Made by a program: the position numbers and the translations under genes. DNA of 64,000 nucleotides from Apis mellifera (taxonomy: Eukaryota > Arthropoda > Insecta > Hymenoptera > Apidae): positions 13,888,586 through 13,952,585 of the forward strand of contig NC_037644.1 in the NCBI RefSeq assembly GCF_003254395.2, written 5' to 3'. Of the stretch, positions 14,218 through 27,098 are shown piece after piece (the first letter of the stretch is position 1; every line of letters begins with the position of its first letter). The notes below the pieces were generated by a model. It did not search any database. It had not been told where the DNA came from and saw only the letters and a list, made by a program, of their open reading frames with translations.

Positions 14218-17200
14218 GTGGATAAAAACGTGTTTTGCACCTGTGCTGTTTTACGCTTTCCACGCTCATCCGGGTAAAAACAGTGGAGGCCGATGAGCGC
14301 GTAATTCCCGAGAGAGAGAGAGAGAGGAGGCGGAGAGAAGGATCTTAATCGTCGGAACGAAGACGGGCCGGTCGAAGCGCGGGCATTTAGGCGGCTAAGC
14401 GTCCTCGAAACGGATTTAAAGGAACGGCGCGAGGCGTGGAAAGCGGATAAAGCGATGATTCACGCAACGAGACGTCGCTTTAACACCTCCGTAAAATTTC
14501 GGATCTAAAACGCTTCGAACGTGCTCGCTTAATTACGTCGCTTCACACGATCGTTTCTTTTCTTCCTCTTCGAATTTACGTTACATTCTGAGAATTTTTC
14601 ACTTGTCAGGAATTAAGAATCGTTGCTTTATTTATTTATTTTTTTTTTCTCTCTCAAATCGAACAATTAACGGAGTTAAATCCTCGAGCACTTGCTCGAG
14701 CATTCTCTCTCCAAGACACAAATAACGCAGCTCGCATTATAAAACGTTATCCATTCGCGCGTAGGCCCAATGTTCCCTTCATTCGCACCGTCTCTCTAAT
14801 TTACCCGCGCGACGAGAACGCCGATGCTTTTACCAGCGGTGCAGCGGCCGCTCTCCAGCTACTGTGTTTGCCTTTCGTTACGCCACCTTTTTTTACCTTT
14901 CTTCTCCGTTAATAGCTTCCATGAAACGTTTCAACGCTTTCCTCTTCTTTCTCTCCTTCCTTCTTCAACCGTTTTTCATCCAACTCGCGCAGAAGTTAAT
15001 AATTAATCGAAATCGGTAACATATCTCTGCTCGAGGATGACGAAAAAGAAAAAGGGAGAGAAATTATTGGGAACAGAGGAGCGATGGTGGAACACGCTTT
15101 ATTGTCCGCTTTCCCGAAATCCACTCCCTCGCCCTTCACGAACAATGGCGGTTTGTAACTGCCAGTATCGGATTCGTTGATCGCGCCTTCGTCGTGGATC
15201 GGGCGCGCAAGAATACACGGCCAAACCCTTCTCCCCTTCCCTTCCCCGAAAAGAGAGGAAAAAAGAAATTCTAAAACGAGATTCGACGCGTCAGGCGTAT
15301 ATACACGGTGTCGATATTCACGTGGAAATCTATCGAAATTAAATTCTCGAAATTTTCGTCCAAACTCTTTTTGCCTCCAGAGATCCAACAGTTGCACGAA
15401 TATACACCCTGTATATACGAGTGTCCCGTGTACACGGAGTTATACTTTTACTTCTCTTTTTCTTATCGAATAAAAGTGCGGGGCGGCTGCGAGTTTCTCG
15501 ATCGGCGCGAGAGAGGGGGAATAAAGGAAGAAGAAGAAAAAGAAACAGAACGTAGGAGTTTCACGATCGAAAGAAAGAAGGGAAGGAAGGAAGAGGAAGG
15601 AGGAGGGTCGTCGAGAAACGACTGCGGCGGCTCCCGCTGAGACAAAGCGCGAGTACCTGTACTCAAAACAAACATCGCTCCCTCTCTCCCTCCCCCTCCG
15701 TTCACCTCCGCTGATCGGGGCAGCGGGGGGACATTCATCCCTCACGGTGGAGGTTTCGTGAACCGCGAGAGGAGACAAGAGAGGAGACACAATGCGGCCG
15801 CCTCTCTCGCTTTTTACCCTTTATTCGCACGGCGGCCGTGAAAAGGAAGTGTCGCGGGGGAGACCAAACATTGGGCCGGGATAAAAAAGGAAGAGGGAGA
15901 AGGAGAAGAGGAAAAAACAGGTCGAGCGTGCGACGAAGCCAACACCTTCCCCTTCTCCAAGGCGTTGAAACGAGAACGAGTGTTCTCCCCCCTTCCTCCC
16001 TTTGTCTCTCTGGAATATCTCTCCCTCTTCTCAACGCGTCATACGATTACCGCAACTTTATCTCGTTCATTCGAGTGAAATCGAAAAAGTTTTCGATCCA
16101 ACGAATCGATCGCAATTTTATCACTCGACGGAGCGAAGTTTCGATCGATCGATCGATCACGATCGTCCTCCTCCGCTCGACGGCGGTGGCACGGCGGGGA
16201 TGATTAATATCGTAATCGGTAAATTAGTAACACTTAACTCGGTAAGAATTCTATCGAAGGCTTGTGCGCGATCGATCGACGGGGGGGTGGAGGACAGGTT
16301 TTCACCACGCGTACGGTAGCGAGAGAGCGACAGAGAGAGGGAAGAGAAGAAACGTCGAGGGCCTAGATACGATCAGGGTCCCCGGGTGGGTCCGGGTTCG
16401 GGAATCATTAGGGACGACGCATTCCTCGATGGAGGATGGGGACGACAGAGAGGATCCCCTCTTGCTCTTGGCATTTATTAACTCTCCCCTTATCGGATCT
16501 CGATTTGGACGACGCGCGGATACCGTAATTATTTTTATTAGTTAACCGTCCTTCCCTCTCTCTCTCTTACGTGTACATATATGTATATAGATTCTCCTTT
16601 AGGTCTTAATTAAACGAGGAGAACAAACGTTGGTCATATTTCAATTTACATTCACGTCCTCGCGCGCGTGATGAATAAGGGTAGGAGTGGTGGAGCGATT
16701 TAGACGTTGAAGGGTGATCGATGCGCGGCTTCGACGAGGGTCGCGCGCGAGTTTCGCCTCGCGTGGGCGGATCCGCAAGTCGGATTACAAATCGTAACGA
16801 TAGACGAGCGAATAGGACGGAGGGGGATTGGTTGATCAGGTGGAAAGCGGTTTTTGCACGCACTCTTCCCTCTCTCTCCTTCTTCGCGTATCATCAATCA
16901 TCAATCACACAGGCATCAATCTTTGTTATAATCTCGTCGACCCCTTTAACGTTGCTCGATACGCAGCGTTATTGACCGTGGTAATCAATCCCGCGAACGT
17001 TGCCGCGAGCATCCGTCACGCGAAACTCGAAAAACGATCGTTAGAAAGCGCGGATGGAAAGTTTCCGATCCCCTCGTCACGATTTATCTGAAATTTTTCT
17101 AAAATCACAGAGTTTACCCCTTTTACACCGAGGAATAGAGAGGATCGATCCGAGAGACGATTCATAATTGGCCGGGTCGAATCGAAGCGAGGTTTAATAA

Positions 17201-18869
17201 TCACACGCGGCTGAGCGTGTGCTTTTTTGTCCCGTCGCATTCTTTTGCCGGGGAGCTCGTCCGCCCAATTAACGCGTAGTTAATCATCTTGACGGATGAA
17301 TTCCGTTTCCGGAGATGTCAGCGCCCAATTCTTGCCGAGCATTGTATTTTAATTAACCCTCTATGCGATTATTCTAATAACCCGCCGTGTCCTCCATTGC
17401 CATTAATTACGGCCAACGAATCGAATTCTCTACGAATTTTCCCGTACCGTTATTTCTGCCTTCTTCGAAGAATAGAAATACTCCTCTTCTCGAATCTTCT
17501 CGGTCCTGAACGAAAACATTCTTACTGCCTCGTTCAACTTGGCGAATTCAATCAACTTTTCACCATTTTTGCGGCAAAACAGATTTATCACGCCGTGGAA
17601 AAGAGAACTCTTGGAGAGTAGAAGAGGGAGGGATCCCACGGGATCCGCGAGGAGGTCGAAACGCGTATCCGGTCGAAGGAGGAGAGGACGCTCCCCGACC
17701 GGTTCAAACGAGCGTTCCGACCGCGACGGACATGTTCGAGCAAATTGTACAAGACAAGCCTGCATGCTTCGGCAACGAGCCTCTCTCTCTCTCCCTCTCT
17801 TCTCGCCGTACGTACCGTTTCGTACTTATGTACGTATGCAGACGTATATATATATACGTTTACGAATACGAGAATGGCAGATGCGCCGAGGCCACGCTAC
17901 GCCACCTCTTCCTCTCTCTCTTTATCCGACAGGTTGAACCCTCGGCCAGCCTTTTTATTTAAACCTCGTGCTTTCGGTTACGGAACGGGTTTCGAGTCGT
18001 TCGTAGGTTCAACCGTTGCCGCGAGTACCGTTTTCGCTCGACGGAATTACTTTACAAATTTTTTATATTTTCAATCGCGAGAATATTGAATCTTCTTCGA
18101 AGAGCGAATTCGAATTTGGCGCGCTCTCGAGTCGAGTCGATATCTCCTTCTCTTTCTTCTTGGACGTTGAAGGCGGGCGCGCTTCGGTCATTAACGACTC
18201 GTCGCGCATAATTTATAGGCCATTAATTAGAGGTTGGATAAAAGCGAGCGCCATAAAATTACAGAACGTCCGTGCCGCGCTTCCCCCCCCCTCTCTCTCT
18301 CTTTATTCGCCACCCAGCTCCACCCCCCTCCGCGAAATTACGAGGACGGGAAGAATCGATGGGGTGGAATGGGATTTTCAGGGGTGGAGGAGGAATTATC
18401 GTGGAAGATATTATCTCCATCTGATCGGCGCGCGCGTTTCTTTCTCGCGGCGGTATCGAGGGGGAGGAGTGCGTGGTGGACAAGAGCGGGAGAGAGTGAT
18501 TTATTATATAAGTCGAGGGGTGGGGCGGGATGCAAATTTCCAAGCACGCTGGTTCCGAAAGGCGAGGAACAACGCTCTTCCCCGTTGTCTTGCGTCTATT
18601 CGTCGCTCTACTCGCCGCTAGGAAAGCGACCGCGTTCCTCAACGCCTCTCCCTCTCTTGCTCTCCGTTTAACCCCGGCAAACGCTGCAAGGTGGACAGGT
18701 GCGCGCACGATAGCTCGCGCCTCGTTAATCATCGCCGTCGCGCTACCCTGTCGAGCGCCGTCGCGGCGGGAGCCGGCCATCCTTCTCCTCTACGCGAGGT
18801 TTAATCGAATTGAAAACCCGGCGGGGGGAAAATTCTAAAATCTATATGGATGTGGATATGGACGCGCCC
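14218..18869. other. Non-coding stretch with no recognised gene
   Basis: A perfect palindrome around CTCGAGCA/TGCTCGAG lies at 14683-14700. GA and CT runs are common, for example 14310-14328. A short GATC run lies at 16142-16158. Several open frames (for example 14305-14509 +) look protein-like by eye but have no start codon in context and no recognised family. Confidence 0.4.
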
Positions 18870-20095
18870 ACCCAACGATTTCTCTTCCGATTCTACGCTA
18901 AATTTTGGAACGTTTAAGCGACTCGATGAAATTCGGAAGATTTAATACATATACATCCAAAGGATGAAAAGTAAAGAGGCTCCTGTGAACGGACAGAGGC
19001 TTAAATTTAATCGATATCTTTTGCGATTCTACGTTAAATTTTTGCAAGTAGAACGTTTGTGTGAATCAATGAAATTGGGACGATTTAACAGACATATTCA
19101 AAGGATAAAAAGTAAAGAGGCTCTTGTAAACGGGCAGAGGTTTAAATTTAATCGATATCTCTTGCGATTCTACGCTAAATTTTGGAACGATTTAACAAAT
19201 TCGTCCAAAAGATAAAAAGTAAAAAGATTCTTGTGAACAGACAGAGACTTAAATTTAATCGATATTTTTTGCGATTCTAAATTTTGACAAGTGAAACGTT
19301 TAAGTGACTCGATGAAATTGAGACGATTTAACGGATACGTCCAAAGTAATGATATAAAAAGTAAAGAGGCTTGAATGGACAGAGGCTTAAATTTAATCGA
19401 TATTTCTTGCGATTCTACGCTAAATTTTGGCAAATGGAACTCGATGAAATTGGGACGATTTAACAGACACGTCCAAAGGATAAAAAGTAAAAAGATTCTT
19501 GTGAACGGACAGAGACTTAAATTTAATCGATATTTCTTGCGATTCTACGTTAAATTTTGATGAATGGAACGTTTAAACTCGATGAAATTGGAACGATTTA
19601 ACAGACACGTCCAAAGTATAAAAACGCTCTTGTGAACGGAGACTTAAATTTAATTTCTTGCGATTCTACGCTAAATTTTGACGAATCGAGCATTTAGGAC
19701 TCGATAAAATTGGAACGATAAAAAGTGAAAAGTAAAAAGAGCGTGAACAGAGGTTAAAATGTAATCGATATCTCTTGCGATTCTAAATTTTAGCAAGTGG
19801 AACGTTTAAGCGTCTCGATGAAATTGGAATGATTTAAAATACATCCAAAAGATAAAAAGTAAAGAGGCTTGAATGGACAGAGGCTCAAATTTAATCGATA
19901 TTTCTTGCAATTCTACGCTAAATTTTGAATCGAGCGTTTAGGACTCGATAAAACAAAGGCTGAAATATAATCGATATCTCTTGCGCTGAATTTTGGAAAA
20001 AGATCCGGTGAATTTTGGACGATTTATTAACAGATATATACGTTAAAAAGTGAAAAGGTCGAGCTCGCGCGGACAGGCGGAGGCTCAAATTTAAT
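18870..20095. repeat. Degenerate AT-rich minisatellite, roughly 100-142 bp unit, about ten copies
   Basis: The recurring core contains TTCTACGCTAAATTTTGG, then a GAACGTTTAAG..CTCGATGAAATTGG segment, a CGATTTAACAGACACGTCCAA segment of about 20 bases, AAAAAGTAAAGAGGCT, and TTAAATTTAATCGATATCT. Core positions near 18891, 19027, 19168, 19270, 19415, 19545, 19663, 19770 and 19912 show variable spacing caused by internal deletions. Copies are clearly diverged, so this is an old array. Open frames within it (for example 18964-19215) only reflect the repeat. Confidence 0.93.
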
Positions 20096-20438
20096 CTTGA
20101 ACCCCGATCTCCCCGTATTAAATACATTATACCCTTGACAAGCGTGTTCAAAGCGTTATCAAAATCAGCGCGAGTTGGATCTCGTGGAGAGAGAGAGAGA
20201 GTTAGCAGGAGTGACGGTGGTAATGGAGGCCCGAAGCGGAGTGTCGCGGCCGTGTTTTCGAAGGAATCCGTGAAACGACTTCGTACCTCTTCCTCCTTGG
20301 CGAGGAAGAGGTGGACGGGTACGGAGCGAGCGTGAGACGAGGAGAGGACGATTTGGCGAGAGATCGCCGATCTCGTAGATGTTGCACGGCGTCGTTGATG
20401 TCGCGTACAAAAGGAGAAGCGTCGGCCTGCTGGAACGA

Positions 20439-20480
20439 GAGAAGAAGAAGAAGAAGAAGAAGAAGAAGAAGAAGAAGAAA
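20439..20480. repeat. GAA trinucleotide microsatellite
   Basis: About 13 to 14 GAA units lie just upstream of the long TTTC tract. Open frames that cross it give polylysine, polyglutamate or polyserine. Confidence 0.95.
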
Positions 20481-20850
20481 CGGAGGACAACGGCGAGGAC
20501 GATCGAAAGGAAGAGGGAGAGGGGAGAAGGATTGTTTCCTGGTGGCTCGAACCTCTCTTTCGTCTCCTCCTCTCTTTCGCTCCCTCGTCGTTTTGTTTTC
20601 ACGACCGGGCAAAGCCGGTTTGCATACGAGGCGAGCGAACGAGAAAGACAGAGAGAGAGAGAGAGAGGGGAAGATAGAAGTTAGAAGCCTATCTAGAGGA
20701 GCCGGTCGTTCCACGGTTGCTCGAAAACCCTACATCCACACACGCTCGAAACGGAGCCCAGCGTCCTTTTGTCTACACTCGCCTCTTTTCGAGTCACGAT
20801 TACTACACTACTCCCTATGCATTCCGTATTTGTACCTCGATTCGAGAGAA

Positions 20851-21160
20851 TTTCTCTCTTTCCTTCTTTCTTTCCTTCTTTCTTTCCTTCTTTCTTTCTT
20901 TCTTTCTTTCTCCAAACACGAGAGTCTTTCTTCCTTTCCTTCTTTCTTTCCTTCTTTCTTTCTTTCTTTCTCCAAATGCGAGAGTCTTTCTTTCTTTCCT
21001 TCTTTCTTTCCTTCTTTCTTTCTTTCTTTCCTTCTTTCTTTTCTTCTTTCTTTCCTTCTTTCTTTCCTTCTTTCTTTCCTTCTTTCCTTCTTTATTTCCT
21101 CCTTTATTTCCTTCTTTCTTTCCTTCTTTCTTTCCTTCTTTCTTTCTTTCTTTTTTTCTC
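20851..21160. repeat. Long polypyrimidine tract, TTTC/TTCC tetranucleotide array
   Basis: About 310 bases are almost purely C and T on the + strand, built of TTCTTTCTTTCC-type units. Two short interruptions of the form CTCCAAA(C/T)(A/G)CGAGAGTC lie near 20911-20930 and 20972-20990, so a longer unit of about 60 bases was itself duplicated. The opposite strand is a pure purine strand. Open frames of 130 to 320 codons that run through it are low-complexity artefacts. Confidence 0.97.
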
Positions 21161-24100
21161 CAAAAGAGAGAGAATTTCCAACTTCTCTTCCACGCTCGTT
21201 CGGAGGCAAGATTTCCCTGGGCTTTTACAGTCCGTATATTATACCTAGCAGCCAAGATCCGTAACCCTACGATACGAATCTGCAAAGATATCGCAACCGA
21301 GTGTACCGAGTGGCTGGCAGTCGGTCGGGATAACGAGTACCGCGTCTTCTCCGCCCTTCTCCCCCTTCGAGGTGTCTCTCGCCGTCACGTCGCCCTCTTC
21401 CTGCTTTTCTTCCTCTTCGTTAAGTCCTCCTATCGCGCCTCCTCTGATCCTCTATTACCGATACGATCGGCCAACCACTCGTATTAACTACCGGTGTTTC
21501 CCAGTAATCCCTGCAGTATAGCGTACAGTTCATACTGGAGAATTCTTTAAGAACTCTACGCTATAAAACGAATAAAGATTGGAATAAAAAGAGGAGAAAA
21601 GAACGGGTCGAAGATTAAAAAAGGAAAGGGAAAAAGGAGCGGAGCGTGGTGACTGCGAGATATCGGAGGGAAGGAGGAGGGCGACGCACGCGTCGAGAGC
21701 CGCGACGGTGGTCGGACAGCGAAAAGGGAAGCGAAAGAAAAGAAGAACGGGAGAGGGAAGAATGCCGATGGTTCGCGGTAATAATAAAAACGGTAGCGTG
21801 AACGTGCGTGCGCGAATCGTATGAACGAACCGACATGCATCGCGTCACAGATCTTACGGAGAAAAACGAGGGGAGAAAAAGTTAAAAAGCCACGCAGTTA
21901 CAGATTGCCAACTAATAAAGAAACAGATAATTTAAAAAAGAAATATCGTAAATATCGTAGAATCGGATAGACGAACAAATTTGAATCGTCGCTATTAAAT
22001 TATTAGCAACTTGATTTTTCGTTGGAGATTCTCCGTAAATTTCTTTCGAAATTAAGTTTGCAAGACGTGGGATATACGAATGGGTCGATCGACGCCGTTT
22101 TTTCGATCTTATCGTTCGCCTACTATTTGCATAATTGTTTCTTCCACTATTTTGGAGCCGCTTGTACCGTATTTTTCCCCGTCGCTCGTTTCTCCTTCCC
22201 GATTACGATCTCGACCCGGGGATATTTTCATTTTCGAAACAGTTTCACCGATTCGGCGAAATCCGTGTAATCACCTCTCTTTCGTCATTTTCGAAGCGAC
22301 GATTCCGATCCTTTTTTCGCGCCGTGTGAACGAACGAGCGTGAGAAATAATTCGTCGACGCGAATACATCCTTGCGTAAATATTAACGAAACAACGATAC
22401 AAGCGACGTTGAAAAATCCTTATCTATCCACCATCTTCCGCCCGATCGATAAATTTTTGGAACAAGACTCGACTCAGGTGTTGCGTTGTATCTCGTTTAG
22501 CGAAGGCTGTTGATTGGACTGAAACTTGATAACCCGGAAGAATTGATGACGAAGGAGGAAACGAGGCATACTCCGCGTAACATATTTACGAGCAACATCT
22601 TACCCAATCTTGGATGTCGACTGGTTCGAGAATTAGAAATTTCTACCGCCAACGACGAATCGACTCATCCTCTTGAATAGGAGAAAGTGAAAACAAAAAT
22701 TTCACGGTTGAATCAAAGAATTATTTTTCGTATCGGAATGAATTGGAATCGAGGAAAGAAGAAGAAGAAAAAAAAGAAAAGAGATCGGTGGAATGGAAAG
22801 GAAATGTGGGAATGGCGGGTGAGAAGGGATCTCGTGGAGCGATCCTCGGCCGATTTTCGAGTTGCGGCGACTCGTTGGAAGGGCAAAAAGGTAGATTGAC
22901 ATCGGTAGCAGACGTCCGATCGCGATTCGATCCGATGGCGGAAGAAGCGATCCGTTTCTGTTCGAGTTCGTAGCGAAACGCGGAGTCGCGCGACGACAAG
23001 AAGTCTCGCGGCGAGAGAACCCGATACAGGATTCCTCGCAATCAACGTTACTCGGCTACGGATCGAGGAATCCTTCTTCCCTGCCTTTCACCTCCTTCCC
23101 TTCCATCGCAACAACCGTCCATCTTTCCGACAATCGATCGAACACAATGGCCAACACCGATACCGATGACGCTGTATTCCATGACGGTATCCTCTCCGAT
23201 TTTGTAATTCTAATACGCAAAGGTTTAAACGGGGTTTACCAGGCGAACAATGAGCCATAATATCCCGTCCTCCCGATAATGGATTCGTTTGGGACGCGTT
23301 TGCTCGCATAAATATCGGATATGAATTCCTTCGAATCGATTCCGAGGAATCGTATAATCGGAAAATAAATCGTTGGATGGAAATCCCTTTCGATGCTGTT
23401 CTCGGTTCACGGTAACGACTCCGAAGCAAACCGGATTTCCACCGGTTGACTCGCAACGAGCGTCGAAATCGTACCGTGTTACCTGTCCCCTCTCGCTTTG
23501 ATCCGTTGTTCCTTCTGAAAAGAGAAAAAAAATCGGCAAGGGAAGGGATGATTGAAAAAAGAGAAGAGCGCGCTCGAATGAACAATTAGGTCGCAAGGGT
23601 GGCGGAACAACACCAAGGTCCATACCCTTTTTCCTTCGATCCTCATAAGGCACGATCGCCATGCACCGACTCGATGACTAAGGGGTCCGATGACACAGTG
23701 GGGGACGTGAATCCGATCCGTCGGCGCGCGGAGAAAAGAAGCCGCGCTGATCAACTTGTCGCTACTCCAATTATCCTTCGTCGAAACGCTCGTCGTACGC
23801 CGGCCTGATTGATTTACGCGACCTTCTTCCAACCACCGATCCGATACCGCGAGATAATTATCGTTGACAATTAGCATCTCGGACGATTGTCCTTTTCTTC
23901 TTGTTTTGCAAGGCGAAGAAAGAAGAGGAAGGGAAAAAATAGGCGACAAATGAAGGATCGGGGCGCGAGATTTCACCGGTTGCTTCACGGTGTACGATGC
24001 CAGTTTTCACGTGAAATCAATTCGCGTTAATGCAGGTAAAAAGCGCTGCGACGTGGCGGCGCAAAAACAATGGCCGGTGTGGCAACTCTCTCGGCCGGCT

Positions 24101-25981
24101 CCCCCATTGTGTCCCCGTCTCTCTCTCTCTGTGGATGCCGGGATAAGTCACGAGAGAACCGGCTAACCAGTCCCGAAGGGAATCGTTCCGCCCGGTTTAC
24201 CGGATAAATTTACGACCTCTGCTCGTCACTTTCGCTGAATCTTTGGGAATTAGCGGCGCGGACGGTGTAACGCGTTTCTCCACGCGTTGCGATCTGTTCT
24301 CGATCTGTTTTCGGCAACGAAAAAGCAAAGAAAACGCTATGGATCGAACCGTAAGGCAAGGTGTTACGGATCTATTCCTACGCGTCGCTCGTCCTACGCT
24401 TCTCTAATAGCGGTACTGTTGGAATCTCTGTTAAAGGGGACCGCCCACGTGAAACGAACAATTTGCCTGCGAAGGATAATCACGCTCCTCTCCCTAACGA
24501 TCCTCGTATTCCACTTGGAAATGATATTCGAAAAATTAAAATTCAATCGATCGAAAGGAGGATAGGTTACGCCTCTCCATTCCACTCGGATTTTTATCGA
24601 AGCTGCGATGGAACACGTCATTATGGAGAAAGAGAATGGCAGAGATGCAAATGGATCGAAGGCTCGGCCGTCGCGTTGATTCTCTTTTGAAAGCGTGACG
24701 CCTTCCGCGGCGTGGCGGAAATTAACACGTTCCTCGAACGACAAGAAGAGAGAGGAGGGCGCGCGTAATTAAGCAGCGGTCGAATTCCGTCACCCGGCGA
24801 CGGTCGGGCAAAAAGCGCGGAGGGGAGAAACTCGACTTTCCACCGCGTCATCGTTCAAGAAACGAAGTCGTCGAAACGAGGATTCCTCCTTCGAGTCGAA
24901 TCGAGAGATATAGTTGGCGAGACGGATCGATTAAAATTTCACGCGGAATCGCGGCAATAGATCTATAAAATCGTGAGAATGGCGAACAATGAAAACGCTG
25001 GTTCCGAGAAGCGAATGAATCGAACGTTCGATTGGACGCCGAGGGCGGAAGGAAAAAGAGGAGAAAAAGAAAAACGAGGGGCAGGTGGGAAAAGAAGGGT
25101 AGCTTATTATGCGCGGCAGGTAACACGTGTACCGAGAGAGTACAAGGTGATGGGGCGAGCGCCGCGGACAGCTCTGTAATCAATAGCTCCCCGCCGACAC
25201 GACGCGCCTCGCCGTGTTTCGAGGCAGGGAGGGAGAGATCCTCGAATCGAGGGCTCTCGCAGCAACAACAACAACAAGATTGGAATCGAAGCGAGGACCA
25301 ATTACTCCAACTTACTCTTCGCTGGTGGGGCGCCTGGCGTCCTGCCGAGATCGCGCCATCTGCCACCACCAGCTTTCGTCCCCTTTTTCCTTCCTTCCTT
25401 CTTTTCTCCAGGATCGCGCGTTTAATCAGTTTATTCGGAGGATTTACCGGTTCGCGAAAACGTGATCGCGGCGAAGGTAATAAAAGTGGGAACAACTCGA
25501 CACCCCGTTCTAGGAAGGAACGAGGCCGAGGTAGGTAGGAGAGGAGAGTTCCACGAAATAGCAGTACCTGTACGCGCGTGTGCGTGCACACGTACGCACG
25601 ATCGTTTTATCGTCTCTATCCCGATTCATTTTCTTTCACCGTTAAGGTTCAACGGACAATGGTTAAAAAATTGCGGATCGTCGAAAGAGGGATCGTTAAT
25701 GGTGTTTAAACAATACAACCCGTTTCCCCGTTTCCTGGACGGATGTACGCGAGAAAGATAAACAACTTGAGGCAAATTGCGGCAATCTAATTACCGCAGT
25801 TTAATTACCGATAACATACTCGCACCTTTACGACCGTTTTAACGGCGACGCACGCGAAATTGCTTCGCGCTTCATCCGCGATAGCGGAAGCGGCCTCCGC
25901 GCGCTAATCCATATCCAACCTTCCCAAGAAGAAGAAAATTCCCTTCAAATTACCGAGAAACGAGCCTCTCTCTCTCTCTTC

Positions 25982-26006
25982 GTTTATCGAATCGAATTCG
26001 ATAAAC
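25982..26006. repeat. Perfect 11-bp inverted repeat with 3-bp spacer
   Basis: The arms are GTTTATCGAAT and ATTCGATAAAC around CGA. They contain TATCGA half-sites like those of insect DREF elements. It could be a dimeric factor site or a chance palindrome. Confidence 0.8.
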
Positions 26007-27072
26007 TTCCTTTCTTCTCCTCCTCTTTTCAAAAGGACGCAAAAACGAACTCGCGAAAATTCCTCACTCGCGAGAGTGCAACGCACGGATGCGAAAGAGG
26101 GCCGCGCATGTTGGCCATATCCGCGAGCTGGAGGAAAAACCGCGACCGGTGGCCGCGTGGCATGCGAGCCGCGCGTACTTTCGGCTGCCGCGCGGCGACA
26201 GTTGGCCGGTGGCAGGCCAGGGCAAAAAGCCCGATTTAATAAAATCAATATTAATTGCCGCGCCGCCGCTCGCCCGTTGAATATTCAAGCGCCCGTCCGA
26301 CCCCCTAAAAAGCCGTTTATAGCTCCGGTGTTGCGTCCCCCGCTTTTTGCCTCGGTGGACCACGGTCGGTGGTGGTCCCTCTCTCTCCTCCGAGGGGGAG
26401 ACGTCTTCCCCTTCGCTTCACGCCGACTTCTCGTTTCGGAGCTTACGACGTTGGGAAAAATTCGATTCGAATTAAGGAAACGGAGAGAGAGAAACGATTT
26501 CGCCGAGTATCGTTATACGTATGTATATAGGGATATAATCGGTATGTAGCATTGTGTCGGGGAACGAAGGGGGAGAAAATTTAAGGAACTCGAAGATCGA
26601 AACCGATTCGAGCTTGGTCGCTTTTTGCTCGGCCGCGGCAAGGATTAATTAACGAGGCTGCACAAGCTACGGGTAATACCCATAAGGGAAGAAAGTTTGG
26701 TCCCCGTGTATCGAAGAGAGAATAGGCTATTGTTGCCGATCTCGGCGTGGCTAGGCCGTCCCCTTATGGCGAGATCGACGCTTTAAATTCGATCCGATTG
26801 AAAAAAGAGCCACCACCTTCGATGATAATTTCCAGATCCAGGGAATTATCCGCTTTTTCGATGGAAAAATTCACGGTAAAAGAATGATTGGAGATCGTTG
26901 ATTACGTCGAATTCGCTTTGATCCCGAAAACACAGTTGCAACAAATTTTCGAACAATGTTTTTCCCAGCGACGCGTCGGTAAAAAAGGTTAGATTCTTAC
27001 GGATGGGACGGACAACCTTGGCTGATTCAGGATCCCAGTGAGTCAGCGTTTACGCGAAAGCTCCTCCTCCTT

Positions 27073-27098
27073 TTTCTTCTTCTTCTTCTTCTTCTTCT
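27073..27098. repeat. TTC trinucleotide microsatellite
   Basis: About eight to nine TTC units in a pyrimidine-rich stretch. Confidence 0.9.

Noticed and set aside
13775..14277. Two 102-113 codon frames with repeated peptide sequence
   Set aside because: They lie in the 161-bp repeat. The period is not divisible by three and the frames owe their length to repeat identity.
14305..14509. Protein-like + frame with an ETDLKERREAWKADKAM stretch
   Set aside because: There is no ATG before the helix-like part and no acceptor. The upstream part is a GA microsatellite. CpG-rich DNA gives such frames by chance.
20311..21487. Open frames of 130 to 317 codons across the TTTC tract on both strands
   Set aside because: They translate the tetranucleotide repeat into FLSFF or KKERK runs. 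Low complexity explains their length.
24060..24120. Imperfect inverted repeat ACAATGGCCGG / CCGGCTCCCCCATTGT
   Set aside because: The arms match only with mismatches and a long loop. The ACAATGG motif is short and may be chance.
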